Shown here piece by piece: positions 63,866 to 64,000 of a stretch of DNA of 64,000 bases. Position 1 is the first letter of the stretch, and every line of letters starts with the position of its first letter. Under the pieces are notes generated by a model, which was given only the letters and a program-made list of their open reading frames with translations, had not been told where the DNA came from and did not search any database. The DNA is from Hymenobacter rubripertinctus (GTDB lineage: Bacteria > Bacteroidota > Bacteroidia > Cytophagales > Hymenobacteraceae): positions 1-64,000 of the forward strand of contig NZ_QYCN01000001.1 in the NCBI RefSeq assembly GCF_003583925.1, given 5' to 3'. Made by a program: the position numbers and the translations under genes.

Positions 63866-64000
63866 CTACTGCACGCAAACAAGACTTAGCCCACGAGGAC
63901 TATAGGCTTGTCGCACGAAGCGCTGGCCGCCATGCATACGGTGTAGCCAAGCAACGTCAGCCTTGCTCTTCTTGACTGCAATGCCGCAACTGAAGTTTCT
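63866..64000 (-). CDS. Possible 3' end of a gene entering from the right
   Basis: The minus strand is open from the window edge to a TAG at 63868-63866, about 44 codons (…ADVAWLHRMHGGQRFVRQ…). The sequence looks protein-like but I recognise no family, and so short a frame can occur by chance. The rest of the 63755-64000 stretch shows nothing else. Confidence 0.3.
   Translation of the reverse strand, partial: RNFSCGIAVKKSKADVAWLHRMHGGQRFVRQAYSPRGLSLVCVQ

Overview
The window looks like a chromosomal segment of a high-GC Bacteroidota bacterium, most likely Hymenobacter or a close relative (Cytophagales). Pointers are the high GC with strong third-position GC bias, missing Shine-Dalgarno sequences, TTG/TAnnTTTG-type promoters, a type IX secretion C-terminal domain on a secreted amylase, YD-repeat/DUF6443 protein pairs, and many Bacteroidota-type hypothetical lipoproteins and outer-membrane proteins. 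The species call is inference. I saw no tRNA, rRNA, CRISPR array or prophage.

Layout. 1-6219 (minus): a two-gene YD-repeat system, a 1218-residue secreted protein followed by an LRR-DUF6443 protein that runs off the left edge. 6753-7961: an IS3-family element with 40-bp terminal repeats and a nonsense mutation in orfB. 8192-8758: a conserved hypothetical. 9227-13882: guaB, then a SpoIIE phosphatase/STAS/anti-sigma-kinase partner-switching unit. 14071-19739: two parvulin/SurA-type periplasmic folding proteins, a MoxR ATPase and an unknown gene. 20080-23761: a GNAT acetyltransferase, a low-GC pair (outer-membrane protein and lipoprotein) and another outer-membrane protein. 23930-30558: recA, a DUF3108 protein, a PhoB/PhoR-like two-component system, an RluA-type pseudouridine synthase and a polytopic membrane protein. 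30633-33551: the rplM-rpsI-rpsB-tsf translation operon with its own promoter. 33567-39872 (minus): DUF6624 and DUF3089 proteins, a three-gene SHOCT/coiled-coil unit, a YeiH-type transporter and a LysR regulator. 40148-47191: S9 peptidase, GH13 amylase, M28 peptidase. 47434-54291 (minus): FUSC and bestrophin membrane proteins, a membrane-anchored MutS-like ATPase, an unknown secreted protein and a RidA protein. 54402-58533: a TonB-C protein, a DACNV-type diadenylate-cyclase-like protein, a DUF4442 protein and a secreted PPC/DUF296 protein. 58684-61344 (minus): ECF sigma, anti-sigma-like and DUF4097-like genes. 61550-64000: a lipoprotein, an ALDH7-type dehydrogenase and a possible gene end.

The most striking structure is not a gene. 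At least eleven intergenic gaps hold degenerate tandem units of 7 (sometimes 8, 9 or 11) bases. They usually start at or within about 10 bp of a stop codon, and in many gaps they form long inverted repeats. In three or four loci the period-7/8 arms bracket a second, GTCATTC/GTCATCC-type hairpin about 100-130 bp long. The same heptamer material also sits in frame inside the MutS-like ATPase gene, as an insert of about 40 residues just before Walker B. Three more palindromes of other types stack in one 746-bp gap (44940-45685), and another lies at 39900-40075. I rank this repeat system, and then the DACNV protein with a variant catalytic motif, as the most interesting content.
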